The notes below the pieces were generated by a model that saw only the letters and a list, made by a program, of their open reading frames with translations, had not been told where the DNA came from and searched no databases. A DNA stretch of 64,000 nt from Frateuria sp. Soil773. GTDB lineage: Bacteria; Pseudomonadota; Gammaproteobacteria; Xanthomonadales; Rhodanobacteraceae. Where the stretch lies: NCBI RefSeq assembly GCF_001428405.1, contig NZ_LMSL01000041.1:372210-436209 (forward strand), read 5' to 3'. Shown piece after piece: positions 25,824-35,478 of the stretch. Every line of letters begins with the position of its first letter. Position 1 is the stretch's first letter. Made by a program: the position numbers and the translations under genes.

Positions 25824-26777
25824 TCAGCGCATGGCCGGCGGCGTGGTGCGGGCGGGCGCGCCGCCCTGCTGCTGGGCCAGCGACTCCTTCGCCAGTTCCG
25901 CGATGCCGGCCAGCGAACCGAGGATGCCGGTGGCCTCCATCGGCAGCAGCAGCATCTTCTGGTTCGGCGAGTTGGCCATTTCCTTCAGGGCCTCGACGTA
26001 CTTGTTGGCGACGAAGTAGTTCAGCGCGTTGACGTTGCCGCCGGCGATCGCGTCGGAAACCATCGTGGTCGCCTTCGCCTCGGCCTCGGCCAGGCGGATG
26101 CGCGCCTCGGCCTCGCGGAACGCGGCCTCCTTCTTGCCTTCCGCGGCGAGGATCGCCGACTGCTTCTCGCCGTCGGCCTTGAGGATGGCCGCCTGCTTGA
26201 AGCCTTCCGCCTCCAGGATGTTGGCGCGCTTCTCGCGCTCGGCCTTCATCTGCCGCGCCATCGAGTCGACCAGGTCGCGCGGCGGCGCGATATCCTTGAT
26301 CTCGATGCGGTTGACCTTGACGCCCCAGGGATGGGTCGCCTCGTCGACCACGCGCAGCAGTTGCGCATTGATCGCGTCGCGCTTGCTCAGGGATTCGTCC
26401 AGGTCCATCGAGCCGAGCACGGTGCGGATGTTGGTCATCACCAGCGCCAGCGAGGCCTGCTCCAGGTTCGCCACCTCGTACGCGGCCTTGGAGGCGTCCA
26501 GCACCTGGTAGAACACCACGCCGTCCACGCGGACCACCGCGTTGTCCTTGGTGATGACGTCCTGCGACGGCACGTCGAGCACCTGCTCCATCATGTTCAT
26601 CTTGCGCCCGACCGTCTGGTAGACCGGGATCAGGAAATGCAGCCCCGGGCTCAGCGTGCGGGTGTACTTGCCGAAGGTCTCCACCGTCCACTCGTAGCCC
26701 TGCGGCACGATCCGGACCAGCTTCACCAGCACCACGACCGCCACCACGATCAGGACCAGCGCAAACAGGCTTCCCAT
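25824..26777 (-). CDS. SPFH/stomatin-like membrane protein (QmcA/paraslipin type)
   Basis: 317 residues. One N-terminal membrane helix (about 3-24), then the SPFH domain ([19 protein letters not shown] at its start, [20 protein letters not shown] near its end). A long charged coiled coil follows at about 180-250, with repeated AEGxKxAA units, and a C-terminal [12 protein letters not shown] segment typical of QmcA/SLP-2. Such proteins form ring-like scaffolds at the inner membrane. It is the first gene of an SPFH-nfeD-thrE operon and lies 59 bp after the histidine kinase, so read-through from the exporter locus is possible. Confidence 0.92.
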   Translation of the reverse strand: MGSLFALVLIVVAVVVLVKLVRIVPQGYEWTVETFGKYTRTLSPGLHFLIPVYQTVGRKMNMMEQVLDVPSQDVITKDNAVVRVDGVVFYQVLDASKAAYEVANLEQASLALVMTNIRTVLGSMDLDESLSKRDAINAQLLRVVDEATHPWGVKVNRIEIKDIAPPRDLVDSMARQMKAEREKRANILEAEGFKQAAILKADGEKQSAILAAEGKKEAAFREAEARIRLAEAEAKATTMVSDAIAGGNVNALNYFVANKYVEALKEMANSPNQKMLLLPMEATGILGSLAGIAELAKESLAQQQGGAPARTTPPAMR

Positions 26778-26836
26778 GACATCCTCCCTCCTCTGGCAGA
26801 AGCGGCGAGTATAGGCGAGGAGCCCGCCGATGCCGC

Positions 26837-28222
26837 CTAGCCGTGCGCCGCGCCGGACGGCAGCAGCAGGCTCACGCGCAGGCCGCCCTTCTCGCGGTTG
26901 GCCAGCGCCACGCGGCCGCCGTGCGCCTCGGCGATCTCGCGCGCCAGCGCCAGCCCCAGCCCGGTGCCGGAGCGCTTGGTGGAATAGAACGGCAGCAGCG
27001 CCTGGGCCAGCACCGTCTCGCTCATGCCGGGGCCGCGGTCGGCCACCTCGATGCGCCACTCGTGGCCGACCAGGAGCAGCGACAGGGTCACCTCGTCTTC
27101 GTCGCCGCCGGCCTCGTGCGCGTTCTTGATCAGGTTGATCAGCACCTGCTCGATCTGCACCGCATCGAACCAGCCGGGCTGGGTCGGCACCGCGCCGGCC
27201 AGGCGGTAGCGGCAATGCAGGGCCAGGCTGTCCAGGAACGCCGGCCACTCGATCTTCTGCGGCTGCGGCGCCGGCAGCTTGGCGAAGCTGGCGTAGCCGG
27301 CGATGAAGCTGTGCAGGTGCCGCGCCCGCTCGCCGATGGTGGCGAACACGCCGGGCAGGCGGGCCAGGTCGCCGCGGCGGGCCAGCTCGGCGCCGGAATG
27401 CGCCAGCGAGGAGATCGGCGCCAGCGAATTGTTCAGCTCGTGGCTGATCACCCGGATCACCCGCTTCCAGGTGGTCACTTCCTGCCGCGACAGCTCGCGC
27501 GTCATGCGGCGGAACAACTGCAGGCGGTGCGGCTGGCCCTGCAGGCGGAACGCGCGCTGCGACAGGTGGAAGGTCTCCTCGCCGCCGTCCATCTCCACGC
27601 TGAGCAGCGCATCCTCGCCGCTCTCCACCGCGCGGCGCAGCGGCGGCGGCACGTCGTCCAGCAGCTCGTTGAAATCCAGCCCGTTGAGGCTGCGCCCCTC
27701 GTTGAACAGGTGCCGCGCGGCGATGTTGGCGTAGGTGACGCGGCCGCTGGCATTGGTGAGCACCAGCGCCACCGGCGTGTTCTGCACCACGGTGTCCAGC
27801 AGCAGTTCGCGCTGCACCAGGTGCTGGCGCTGCTCGCGCAGGGTCTGCCCGAGCGCGTTGTGCATGCGGATCAGCGTGCCCAGCTCGTCGCCGCGGTCGG
27901 CCGCGATGGAAAAGCTGAAATCGCCGTCGCGATAGCTGGCCACCGCCCCTTCCAGCGCGCGCAGCAGCCGCTTGACCGGCGCCATCGCCAGTCCGGCCAG
28001 CCAGAACGCCAGCGGCAGCAGCACCAGCAGGCTTGCCAGCAGGCCGCCGTACGCGCCGACCTGGGTCGGCGCGCGCACGTTGATCGCAAGGTCGCGGTGC
28101 AGCCAGCCGATGATCTGCGGCAGCGGCCACTGGGTGACCCCCACGTAGATCAGCGCCCCGGCCACGCCGGCCAGGGCCAGCAGCGCGGTCAGCCGCGTCT
28201 CCAGCGAATTCAGCCGCGGCAT
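26837..28222 (-). CDS. Membrane histidine kinase of the NtrY-like type, exporter-locus sensor
   Basis: 461-residue sensor kinase. Two membrane helices (about 12-31 and 57-80) enclose only about 25 periplasmic residues. HAMP-like (80-135) and PAS (about 145-240) segments precede the phospho-acceptor H261 in [15 protein letters not shown]. The ATPase has N-box [11 protein letters not shown] (363-373), G1 DRGPGM and the F/G2 region [18 protein letters not shown]. The tiny external loop argues for sensing in the membrane or through another protein. It pairs with the sigma-54 activator one gene upstream and starts 25 bp after the small secreted protein gene. Confidence 0.93.
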   Translation of the reverse strand: MPRLNSLETRLTALLALAGVAGALIYVGVTQWPLPQIIGWLHRDLAINVRAPTQVGAYGGLLASLLVLLPLAFWLAGLAMAPVKRLLRALEGAVASYRDGDFSFSIAADRGDELGTLIRMHNALGQTLREQRQHLVQRELLLDTVVQNTPVALVLTNASGRVTYANIAARHLFNEGRSLNGLDFNELLDDVPPPLRRAVESGEDALLSVEMDGGEETFHLSQRAFRLQGQPHRLQLFRRMTRELSRQEVTTWKRVIRVISHELNNSLAPISSLAHSGAELARRGDLARLPGVFATIGERARHLHSFIAGYASFAKLPAPQPQKIEWPAFLDSLALHCRYRLAGAVPTQPGWFDAVQIEQVLINLIKNAHEAGGDEDEVTLSLLLVGHEWRIEVADRGPGMSETVLAQALLPFYSTKRSGTGLGLALAREIAEAHGGRVALANREKGGLRVSLLLPSGAAHG

Positions 28223-28247
28223 GCCGCGCTCCCGGCGGGATCGCGGC

Positions 28248-28592
28248 TCAGCGGCACGCAGGGTCCCTGGGCGTGTTCACGCAGTTCACGGCCGGGCGGC
28301 CGTCGCTGCCCACCACGCTGCGACCCATCACCGGCGCCTTGCCGGACTGGGCCTGGGCGGCGTTGCCCGGGGCGTCCTTGTAGCCGGCGCGCTGCTTGAA
28401 CTTGAAGTGGCCGGACTCGCCGTCCGCGGCCTTCTGCGGCATGGCGCCATAGGCCGTGGAACCGGCCGGCGCGGGCTGCTTCGAGGCTTTCCAGTCGTCG
28501 CTGAGGCGGCTGGCGTCGGTCGCGCTCTGGGCCAGCGACGCGTCGGCGAGGGCCAGCGCGAGCAGGGCGAAAATCAAGGTACGCGATCGCAT
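28248..28592 (-). CDS. Small secreted protein between activator and kinase genes
   Basis: 114 residues, not recognised. A clear signal peptide from the ATG at 28592 (AGGAG 7 nt upstream) runs to ASLAQ near residue 22. The mature part is polar, with Pro, Gly and Lys-rich stretches (HFKFKQRAGYKDAPG) and two cysteines near the C-terminus in VNCVNTPRDPACR that could form a disulfide. It sits 25 bp before the kinase start and is co-transcribed with it. Possible roles are a periplasmic accessory of the sensor or a substrate of the exporter; neither is shown. Confidence 0.7.
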   Translation of the reverse strand: MRSRTLIFALLALALADASLAQSATDASRLSDDWKASKQPAPAGSTAYGAMPQKAADGESGHFKFKQRAGYKDAPGNAAQAQSGKAPVMGRSVVGSDGRPAVNCVNTPRDPACR

Positions 28593-28705
28593 GAAGGTCT
28601 CCTGCAAGGTCAGGCGTCGATCATCCCCCGCCGCCGCGCGAGCGGCAAGGATGACTCATGGCCGGCCGGATGGCCGCGTCGCTTCCGGCATGCCGATCCG
28701 GGCGG

Positions 28706-30046
28706 CTACGACTGCGCGGCCAGCCCGTAGCGCTCCATCCGCCGGTACAGCGCCTGCCGCGACAGGCCCAGCGCCTGCGCGGCGCGGCTGACCACGCCGT
28801 CGGCCTTGTGCAGCGCCGCCTCGACCGACTCGCGGCTGGGCTCGTCCAGGTTGCGCGCCGCCTGCGGCGTGTGCTGCGGCAGGTTGAGCAGCGGCGGCGT
28901 GATGACGCCGTCGCCGGCGAGCAGGGCGGCGCGCTCGATCGCGTTCTTCAGCTCGCGCACGTTGCCCGGCCACGGATAGCCGAGCAGGACCTCGCGCGCG
29001 GCGTCGCCGAGCGCGGCGCGGCCGTCCAGGAAATGCTCGGCCAGCGGCAGGATGTCGTCGCTGCGCTCGGCCAGCGGCGGCAGGTTCACCTCGATCACGT
29101 TGAGGCGGTAGTAGAGATCCTCGCGGAACGTGCCCGCGCGCACCATCGCCTTGAGGTCGGCATTGGTCGCGCTGAGCACGCGCACCTTCACCTGCCGGGT
29201 GCGGCCGGAGCCGAGCCGCTCGAACTGGCCGGTCTCCAGCACGCGCAGCAGCTTCACCTGGCCGGACAGCGGCAGGTTGCCGATCTCGTCGAGGAACAAC
29301 GTGCCGCCGTCGGCCAACTCGAAGCGGCCCTCGCGCGCCTTGTTCGCGCCGGTGTAGGCACCGGCGTCGGCGCCGAACAGCTCCGCCTCGATCAGCTCGC
29401 CCGGCAGCGCGCCGCAGTTCACCGCCACGAACGCCCCGCTGCGCACCGCCGAGTTGGCGTGCACGATCGCCGCGATGCGCTCCTTGCCGGCGCCGTTCGG
29501 GCCGGTGATCAGCACCGGCACCGGCGAGCGCGCCACCTGGCAGGCCAGCTCCAGCGTCTGCGCCATCGCGTCGGAGGCGAACACCAGGCCGTCCAGTTCG
29601 TAGGTGCGGTGCAGCGCGTCGCGGCGGCGCCGGCGCTCCTGCCGCGTGCGCGTCACCTCGCGGGTGGATTCGGACAGCTCCAGCAGGTTTTCCACCGTCG
29701 CCAGCAGCTTGGTGTCGTCCCACGGCTTGGCCAGGTAGTCGGCGGCGCCGGCCTTGACCAGTTCCACCGCGGTCTCCAGGTGCGTCCATGCGGTCAGCAG
29801 CACCACCGGCAGGTCGGTATGGCGCTGGCGGATCGCGCGGAACAGCGCCACGCCCTCCTCGCCCGAGGTGGTGTCGGCGGTGAAGTTCATGTCCTGGATC
29901 ACCACGTCGACGCTCTCGCGCTCCAGCAGCTCCAGCCCCTCCTTCTGGGTGAGCGCGATCAGCGGCCGGATGTCGTGCAGCGAAAGCAGCAGCGACAGCG
30001 CTTCGCCCACGGCGGGGTTGTCGTCGATGATCAGAACGGTACGCAT
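28706..30046 (-). CDS. NtrC-class sigma-54-dependent response regulator
   Basis: 446 residues in three domains. The receiver has acidic D8/D9, phospho-acceptor D52 in VVIQDMNF and K107 in AKPWD. The AAA+ domain has Walker A GPNGAGKE (182-189), a GAYTGA sigma-54-contact loop (229-234; normally GAFTGA) and Walker B FLDEIG. A Fis-type helix-turn-helix with [18 protein letters not shown] ends the protein. ATG 30046 follows AGGAAA; the in-frame ATG at 30061 is less likely. It lies 159 bp after the last permease gene and should activate the sigma-54 promoter at 51068-51083. Confidence 0.94.
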   Translation of the reverse strand: MRTVLIIDDNPAVGEALSLLLSLHDIRPLIALTQKEGLELLERESVDVVIQDMNFTADTTSGEEGVALFRAIRQRHTDLPVVLLTAWTHLETAVELVKAGAADYLAKPWDDTKLLATVENLLELSESTREVTRTRQERRRRRDALHRTYELDGLVFASDAMAQTLELACQVARSPVPVLITGPNGAGKERIAAIVHANSAVRSGAFVAVNCGALPGELIEAELFGADAGAYTGANKAREGRFELADGGTLFLDEIGNLPLSGQVKLLRVLETGQFERLGSGRTRQVKVRVLSATNADLKAMVRAGTFREDLYYRLNVIEVNLPPLAERSDDILPLAEHFLDGRAALGDAAREVLLGYPWPGNVRELKNAIERAALLAGDGVITPPLLNLPQHTPQAARNLDEPSRESVEAALHKADGVVSRAAQALGLSRQALYRRMERYGLAAQS

Positions 30047-30058
30047 CTTTTTCCTGCA

Positions 30059-30070
30059 CATGTCGACATG
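30059..30070. promoter_or_regulatory. Palindrome CATGTCGACATG in front of the activator gene
   Basis: A perfect 12-bp palindrome with core TGTCGACA, 12 bp upstream of the activator ATG and next to its ribosome site. It resembles the TGTCC-GGACA sites upstream of the exporter promoter and might allow autoregulation. It also reads as a SalI site and could be chance. Confidence 0.3.
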
Positions 30071-30205
30071 GATGCAGCTCCACGCCGAAAGGTTGCCATG
30101 ACTGATGGCATTCTCGCGTAATTTCGCGCCGGCGAGGCGGTCGGCGGGCCGGGCGACGGCGAGCCGCCCCGCCGCGGCCCGCCATCCCCGCCGTCCGCGG
30201 CGCCC

Positions 30206-31444
30206 TCAGGCCGAGCGCATCGCCACCACCGGCGGCACCGCCGCGGCGCGGCGCGCAGGCCCGAGCACCGCTAGCTGCCCCAGCGCCCACAGCGCCAGCG
30301 CGCCTACCGGCAGGTAGAACAGCGGCAGCCGCGGCAGTTCGTAGAGCCTCATCAGCGCCAGGTTCAGCGCGCAGGCCAGCAACAGGCCCAGCACGACGCC
30401 GGCAGTGACGACCAGGAAGTTCTCGGCCAGGAAATAGCGCAGGATGTCGCCGCGGGTGGCGCCGATCGCCCGGCGGATGCCGATCGTACGTCGGCGCTGC
30501 TGCACCCAGAAATTCGCCAGCCCGGTGATGCCCAGCGCGGTGACGAACAGCAGGCCCAGCCCGGAGGCGACCAGCAGGCCGATCATGGTGGTGTCGCGCT
30601 GGAAATACTTGGCGCGCATCTGCGAGAACGTGCGCATCCGCTTCGGATTGACGATGCGGTTCGGGCTGGCCTTCACCAGCGCGGCCGACGCGGCCTCCAG
30701 CACGCGCTGGCGATCCTGCGGCGCGCTGCGCATCACGTACGTCACGCCGGAACCGTCGGGTAGCTGCGGCCACAGCATGCTGTCGTAGTCGACCCCCGGC
30801 TTGCGCAGGTTCGGGCGCAGCAGGGTGTCCACGATGCCGACCACGCGGATGGTCCGGTCGCCCACGTACAGGCTCTGCCCCAGCGCCGGCCGGTCCGGGT
30901 ACAGGTGCTGCGCGAGCGCGCGGCTGATGATGGCGACCGCCGGGTTGCTCTTGTAGCCCACGACGTACTCGTCCGGCAGGAAATCGCGCCCCTCGACCAG
31001 GCGCAGGCCCAGCGTGCCGATCAGGCCGGGCGTGCCGTCGTAGACGCTGGGCTGCAGGCAGCCGGAGCCGTCCATCGACATCAGTTGCCGCACGCGATCC
31101 ATCGCCTGCTTGTCCGGGCAGGTACCGTAGGACGATTCGCTCCGGCCCAGCGGCAGCGCATAGCTGACCGCCGCCACCGCGCGGACGCCGGGAATCGCCC
31201 GCAGCGCCGCCAGGTCGGCGGTATGCCGCGCCTGCGCGTTCTCGTCCTTCTCGATGCCCGCGCTGTGGATCATCGAAAGCTCCCGTTCGGCGACGCCGGT
31301 GGGCACGCTGATCCGCTGCACGCGTCCGGCCACCATGAACACCACGTTGCAGACGATGGCGCAGGTGAAGGCCACCTGCAGCACCAGCAGGATCGTGGTG
31401 AGCCTGTGGTGGCGCAGGCTGGCAAGTATGGGTTGCAATTGCAT
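30206..31444 (-). CDS. Permease B7 (MacB/FtsX type), pair 7
   Basis: 412 residues, last permease of the array. One N-terminal helix (about 17-38), a periplasmic domain, and the family's 130-residue C-terminal unit of three helices with the coupling motif TIGIRRAIGA. Unlike the other B permeases its periplasmic domain contains a cysteine pair about 20 residues apart (GTCPDK and GSGCLQP), inside an insertion after the RSESSYG segment. The C-terminus is VVAMRSA instead of VVATRSV. It begins 11 bp after A7 stops. Confidence 0.9.
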   Translation of the reverse strand: MQLQPILASLRHHRLTTILLVLQVAFTCAIVCNVVFMVAGRVQRISVPTGVAERELSMIHSAGIEKDENAQARHTADLAALRAIPGVRAVAAVSYALPLGRSESSYGTCPDKQAMDRVRQLMSMDGSGCLQPSVYDGTPGLIGTLGLRLVEGRDFLPDEYVVGYKSNPAVAIISRALAQHLYPDRPALGQSLYVGDRTIRVVGIVDTLLRPNLRKPGVDYDSMLWPQLPDGSGVTYVMRSAPQDRQRVLEAASAALVKASPNRIVNPKRMRTFSQMRAKYFQRDTTMIGLLVASGLGLLFVTALGITGLANFWVQQRRRTIGIRRAIGATRGDILRYFLAENFLVVTAGVVLGLLLACALNLALMRLYELPRLPLFYLPVGALALWALGQLAVLGPARRAAAVPPVVAMRSA

Positions 31445-31455
31445 GTCCGGGATCC

Positions 31456-32766
31456 TCACAGGGCCTTCAGTTGCAGCGCCGGCGCCACGCGGCACACGCG
31501 CAGCGCCGGCAGCAGGCCGGCCAGCACGCTGGCGACGATGGCCAGCACGAAGGTGCCCAGCAGCATCGGTACGTCCATCTGCGCCAGTTGCGCGTAGTCG
31601 TCCGGGCGCTGGCGCACGCTCCACAGGCCGAGCTGGGCGATGGCGAGCCCGAGCACGCCGCCGGCCACCCCGATCACCGCCGATTCCACCCCCAGTTGCA
31701 GGAAGATGTCGCGCCGCTGCGCGCCCAGCGCCCGCCGCACGCTGATCTCGCCGCTGCGCCGCAGGAACTTCGCCAGCAGCAGGGCCACGATGTTGACCAT
31801 GCACACGAGCAGGAAGCCCAGCGCCAGCCAGAGCTGCAGGCGCACGTCGTTCGGCACCAGGTTCTCGTGCGCCAGCCAGCCCATCAGGCTGTACAGCCTG
31901 GCGTTCGTCGGCGGCCGTTCGAAGCGGCCCAGCGCCTTCTGCTGCGCGGAGTAGTCGACCAGGAACTGCCGGTAGGCCGCCACCTGCGCGGGCGTGTCCA
32001 GTTGCATCCAGAACTGCAGCCAGCTCGTGCTGGCGTTGGTCTTCGAGTTCGCCTCGTCCCTGCCCCATCCGGAGTTGTTGCCGTTCACCGAAAGGTCCAG
32101 GTCCACCGCCACCGACAACGGGAGGAAAAACTGGTCGTCGTCGCTGTACTGGCTGCCGGTGGCGTCGGCGTAGAACATCGGCTTCGGCGCCCAGTCGCCG
32201 GCGATGCCGACCACGCGGTAGTCGTTGTCCTCCAGCCGCACCGTCCGGCCGAGCCCGCCGGCGTCGCCGAACAGCTTGCGCGCCAGCGCACTGCCCAGCA
32301 CCACCACGTGCGCGCGCGCCTCGTCGTCGGCCGCGGACCAGCCCTGCCCCTGCTCGAACGGCACGCCGAACATCGCGAAGAAATCCGCCGTGGCGTAGCG
32401 GCCATTGGCGTTGAACGGCTGCAGGCCGGCCCGCGCCGGACGCACCATCAGCGAGCCGCCTGCCATCGCCGCCTGCCGCGTGGCGCGGTGCGCCTTGAGC
32501 AGGGCCATCGCGTCCGGCCAGGTGAGGTTGTCGGCCGGGTCGGGGCTGTCGTCGCCCTGCTTGTAGGCCAGCGGCAAGGGGTCGATGCGCGGCGTGTACA
32601 GGTGCGCGCTGCGCCCCGGCAGCGGATCGTCGGTCATCACGTGCAGCACCGTCAGCATGGTCATGCTGGCGCCGATGCCGAGCCCGATCGCGATCACCAT
32701 CAGCGCGGTGAGCACCGGCGTGCGACGCAGGCTGCGCCATGCCAAATCGAGATAGTAGCCAAACAT
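31456..32766 (-). CDS. Permease A7 (MacB/FtsX type), pair 7
   Basis: 436 residues from the ATG at 32766, which has AGGAG 8 nt upstream; an in-frame GTG three codons earlier abuts the ribosome site. The N-terminal helix and its flank LTALMVIAIGLGIGASM match the other A permeases, and the coupling motif is EISVRRALGA. It alone among the seven A permeases lacks the periplasmic cysteine pair: the corresponding loop reads GNNSGWGRDEANSKTNAST before the conserved SWLQFW. Confidence 0.92.
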   Translation of the reverse strand: MFGYYLDLAWRSLRRTPVLTALMVIAIGLGIGASMTMLTVLHVMTDDPLPGRSAHLYTPRIDPLPLAYKQGDDSPDPADNLTWPDAMALLKAHRATRQAAMAGGSLMVRPARAGLQPFNANGRYATADFFAMFGVPFEQGQGWSAADDEARAHVVVLGSALARKLFGDAGGLGRTVRLEDNDYRVVGIAGDWAPKPMFYADATGSQYSDDDQFFLPLSVAVDLDLSVNGNNSGWGRDEANSKTNASTSWLQFWMQLDTPAQVAAYRQFLVDYSAQQKALGRFERPPTNARLYSLMGWLAHENLVPNDVRLQLWLALGFLLVCMVNIVALLLAKFLRRSGEISVRRALGAQRRDIFLQLGVESAVIGVAGGVLGLAIAQLGLWSVRQRPDDYAQLAQMDVPMLLGTFVLAIVASVLAGLLPALRVCRVAPALQLKAL

Positions 32767-32811
32767 TCCACGCACTCCTTTCAGACTTTTCCATTCCCCG
32801 GCGGAAGCACC

Positions 32812-32855
32812 CCGTGCGCGATGCTTTTAGAGCGCAGAAAGCGCATCGCGCACGG
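32812..32855. other. Long hairpin between permease pairs 6 and 7
   Basis: A perfect 13-bp inverted repeat (32812-32824 / 32843-32855) with an 18-nt loop lies in the 118-bp gap between B6 and A7. No T-run follows, so an attenuator or RNA-stability element is as likely as a terminator. Confidence 0.6.
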
Positions 32856-32884
32856 CAGAGGCATTCCCGCCGCAGTTCCGTGCC

Positions 32885-34105
32885 TCACACCGACCGCGTC
32901 GCAACGGCCGGCGGCACCGCGGCCGCGCGCAGCGCCGGGCCGAGCACCGCCAGCTGGCCGAGCAGCCAAAGTGCCAGTGCGCCCGCCAACAGGTAATGCG
33001 CAGGCAGGTGGGCCAGCTCGAAGCGGTGCATCAGGAACAGGTTCAACGCATAGGCGAAAAACACCCCCAGCAGCACGCCGCCGCTGACGATCAGGAAATT
33101 TTCGGCCTGGAAGTAGTTGAGGATGTCGCCTCGCGTGGCACCCAGCGCCCGGCGCATGCCGATCTGCCGGCGCCGTTGCTGCACCCAGAAGCTGGCCAGC
33201 CCGCTCACGCCCAGCGCGGTGACCACCAGCAGGATCGCGATGATCGCCACCAGCATGCGGCCGGCGGCGAGGTCGCTCTTGAAGTAGTTTTCGCGCAGTT
33301 CGGCCATGGTATGGACCTTGTTCTCCACATGGCCGGGGTTGGCCTTCTGCAAGGCGGCGGCCGCTGCCTTGAGCGCCTGCGGCAATTGGCCGGGCCGACT
33401 GCGGATCAGGTAGCCGCCGCCCAGGTCCTGCGCGCCGATGCGGTACTCGGTCAGCAGTGCGTCGTCGTCGTTCGCGCGGCCGGTCACCTCGCTGCGCAGG
33501 TGATCGATGATGCCGATCACGCGATACGCATACCTGCCGTCGTAGAGAATGCGCTCCAGCGCCTTTCCGTCCGGATAGAGACGCTGTGCCAGGGCCTGCG
33601 TCATCAGCGCGGGCAACGGCGTATCCGTCTTTTTCATGAAGACATCCATCAGGTCCGGCAGATCGCCGTCGTTGAAATCGCGCCCCTGCACGATGCGCAA
33701 TCCCAAGGTGGTACTCATGTGCTGGCTGCCCTGGACCACGTAGGCATGCGCGACCGGCCGCGAGCGCGCGGCGTCCGGAAAGATGGGATTCGTCTCCTTG
33801 CCCACGAAGGGCGGCGAACCGTAGGCCGCATCCAGCACGCCGGGCGCGTTGCGCAGTACGGCGATGTTTTCCGCACCCGTGCCCGGGTTGTCCTGACCCA
33901 GCACGCCGATGCTCTGAATCCATCCGATCTGGCTTTCCGCCACGCCTGTCGCCATGTGCGAACGCTGCATGGTGCCGTACACGATGAACACCAGGTTGCC
34001 GAGTACCGCCATGGTCAGCGCGATCTCGAGCATGAGCAGCGTCACCGCGGTCTTGTGGCTGCGCAGCGCGGAAAGAATGGGGCGGATCTGACGGAGAATT
34101 CTCAT
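32885..34105 (-). CDS. Permease B6 (MacB/FtsX type), pair 6
   Basis: 406 residues; its ATG overlaps the A6 stop by 4 nt (ATGA), the tightest A-B coupling in the array. Four residues longer at the N-terminus than its B relatives (MRILRQIRPILSALRSHK). The periplasmic domain is poorly conserved and has no cysteine. The coupling motif is QIGMRRALGA and the protein ends AVATRSV. Confidence 0.92.
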   Translation of the reverse strand: MRILRQIRPILSALRSHKTAVTLLMLEIALTMAVLGNLVFIVYGTMQRSHMATGVAESQIGWIQSIGVLGQDNPGTGAENIAVLRNAPGVLDAAYGSPPFVGKETNPIFPDAARSRPVAHAYVVQGSQHMSTTLGLRIVQGRDFNDGDLPDLMDVFMKKTDTPLPALMTQALAQRLYPDGKALERILYDGRYAYRVIGIIDHLRSEVTGRANDDDALLTEYRIGAQDLGGGYLIRSRPGQLPQALKAAAAALQKANPGHVENKVHTMAELRENYFKSDLAAGRMLVAIIAILLVVTALGVSGLASFWVQQRRRQIGMRRALGATRGDILNYFQAENFLIVSGGVLLGVFFAYALNLFLMHRFELAHLPAHYLLAGALALWLLGQLAVLGPALRAAAVPPAVATRSV

Positions 34106-35412
34106 AGCGATTTCACCTGCAGGGCAGGAGCCACGCGCGAGGCGCGCAGGGCGGGCCACACGCCGGCGAGCAGCGCCGACAGCACCGCCAGGCCAAGCGC
34201 AATGCCCAGCATGGAAGGATCGAAGTGCGCGGAGGCGGCGAAGCTCACCGGTTGCTGGCGCACCATCCACAGGCCGAGCCAGGCCAGCGGCAGGCCCAAC
34301 AGGCCGCCGGCCACCCCTACCACACCGGCCTCGACAAGGCACTGCACGAATACGGCGCGACGCGATGCGCCCAGCGCGCGGCGCACGCCGATCTCGCCCG
34401 ACTTGCGCAGGAACTTGGCCACCATCAGGCCCACGGTGTTGACCATGCAGATCAGCAGCACGCCGAAGGCGATCCACGTCTGCATGCGCACGGTCACCGG
34501 GATCACGTGCTTGTAGTCCAGCCAGTCGATCAGGCCGCGCAGGCGCGCGTTGGGCGCACGCTGGAAGCGGCCAAGCTGGCGCTGCTGCGCGCTGTATTGC
34601 TCCAGCGCCGCACGGTAGCCCGCTACCTGCGCGGGCGTGTCCAGCTCCACCCAGAACTGCGCCCAGGTGCATTGCGGCGTCTTGGGATTGTGCTCGCCCG
34701 CATGGGGGTCGTTGCCCCAGCAGTTCACCGGGCCGTAGCCGTAGTCCTGCGGCAGGTCCAGCCAGGTGAAGAACGGCAGGTACATCTGCTCCGATTGCTC
34801 GAATGCGCCACTGTTGATGTCGTAGAAGCGCGGCTGCGGGTTCCACTCGTCGATCACGCCAACCACGCGAAAGGTCTTGGTGGCGATCACCAGATTCCTG
34901 CCTACGCTGTTCTCGCCGCCGAACAGCTTCTGGTTCATCGCACGCGACAACACCACCACCCGCGCCTGGTTCGCATCGTCCTGCGCCGACCAGGCCGAGC
35001 CGTAGAGGAAAGGCACGCCGAACATCGCAAAGAAATCGGCCGTGGTGGCACGGTCGGTGTACATCGCCAGCGGGCTGTCCGGCGCATCTGCGCGTGTGGG
35101 CAGGTGATTGGAACTCATGACCGCTCGACGCGGCGCGGCGCCCATCCGGTACAGATTCACCGCGTCGATGTAGGTCAGGTCGTCCGGCGGCTCGTCGGAT
35201 GCGGCCGACAGATCCGTCGGGCGCGGGTCCACCTGCGGGTGGAACAGCAGCCCGCTGCGCCCCGGCATCGGGTTGCCCGACAGGTTGTGCAGCACCGCCA
35301 GCATGGTGACCGAGGTGCCGATGCCCAGCGCGATCGCCAGCATCATCAACCCGGCCAGTGTCTTGTGCTGTCTGAAGCTGCGCAATGCCAGGTCAAAATA
35401 ATAGGCGAGCAT
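34102..35412 (-). CDS. Permease A6 (MacB/FtsX type), pair 6
   Basis: 436 residues and the most divergent A permease at its N-terminus (MLAYYFDLALRSFRQHKTL instead of the FGYYLDLALRSLKRN form). It keeps the periplasmic cysteine pair (NCWGND and PQCTWAQFW), the YGSAWSAQDDANQARV and LFGGENSVG blocks and the coupling motif EIGVRRALGA. It ends VKSL. The ribosome site is GAGGAGCG. Confidence 0.92.
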   Translation of the reverse strand: MLAYYFDLALRSFRQHKTLAGLMMLAIALGIGTSVTMLAVLHNLSGNPMPGRSGLLFHPQVDPRPTDLSAASDEPPDDLTYIDAVNLYRMGAAPRRAVMSSNHLPTRADAPDSPLAMYTDRATTADFFAMFGVPFLYGSAWSAQDDANQARVVVLSRAMNQKLFGGENSVGRNLVIATKTFRVVGVIDEWNPQPRFYDINSGAFEQSEQMYLPFFTWLDLPQDYGYGPVNCWGNDPHAGEHNPKTPQCTWAQFWVELDTPAQVAGYRAALEQYSAQQRQLGRFQRAPNARLRGLIDWLDYKHVIPVTVRMQTWIAFGVLLICMVNTVGLMVAKFLRKSGEIGVRRALGASRRAVFVQCLVEAGVVGVAGGLLGLPLAWLGLWMVRQQPVSFAASAHFDPSMLGIALGLAVLSALLAGVWPALRASRVAPALQVKSL

Positions 35413-35478
35413 CGATCGCTCCTCGGTTCAGGCGTTCCCCCGAGGGCGGAACCCCCATGGAAGATGGTCTCGGAAAAT

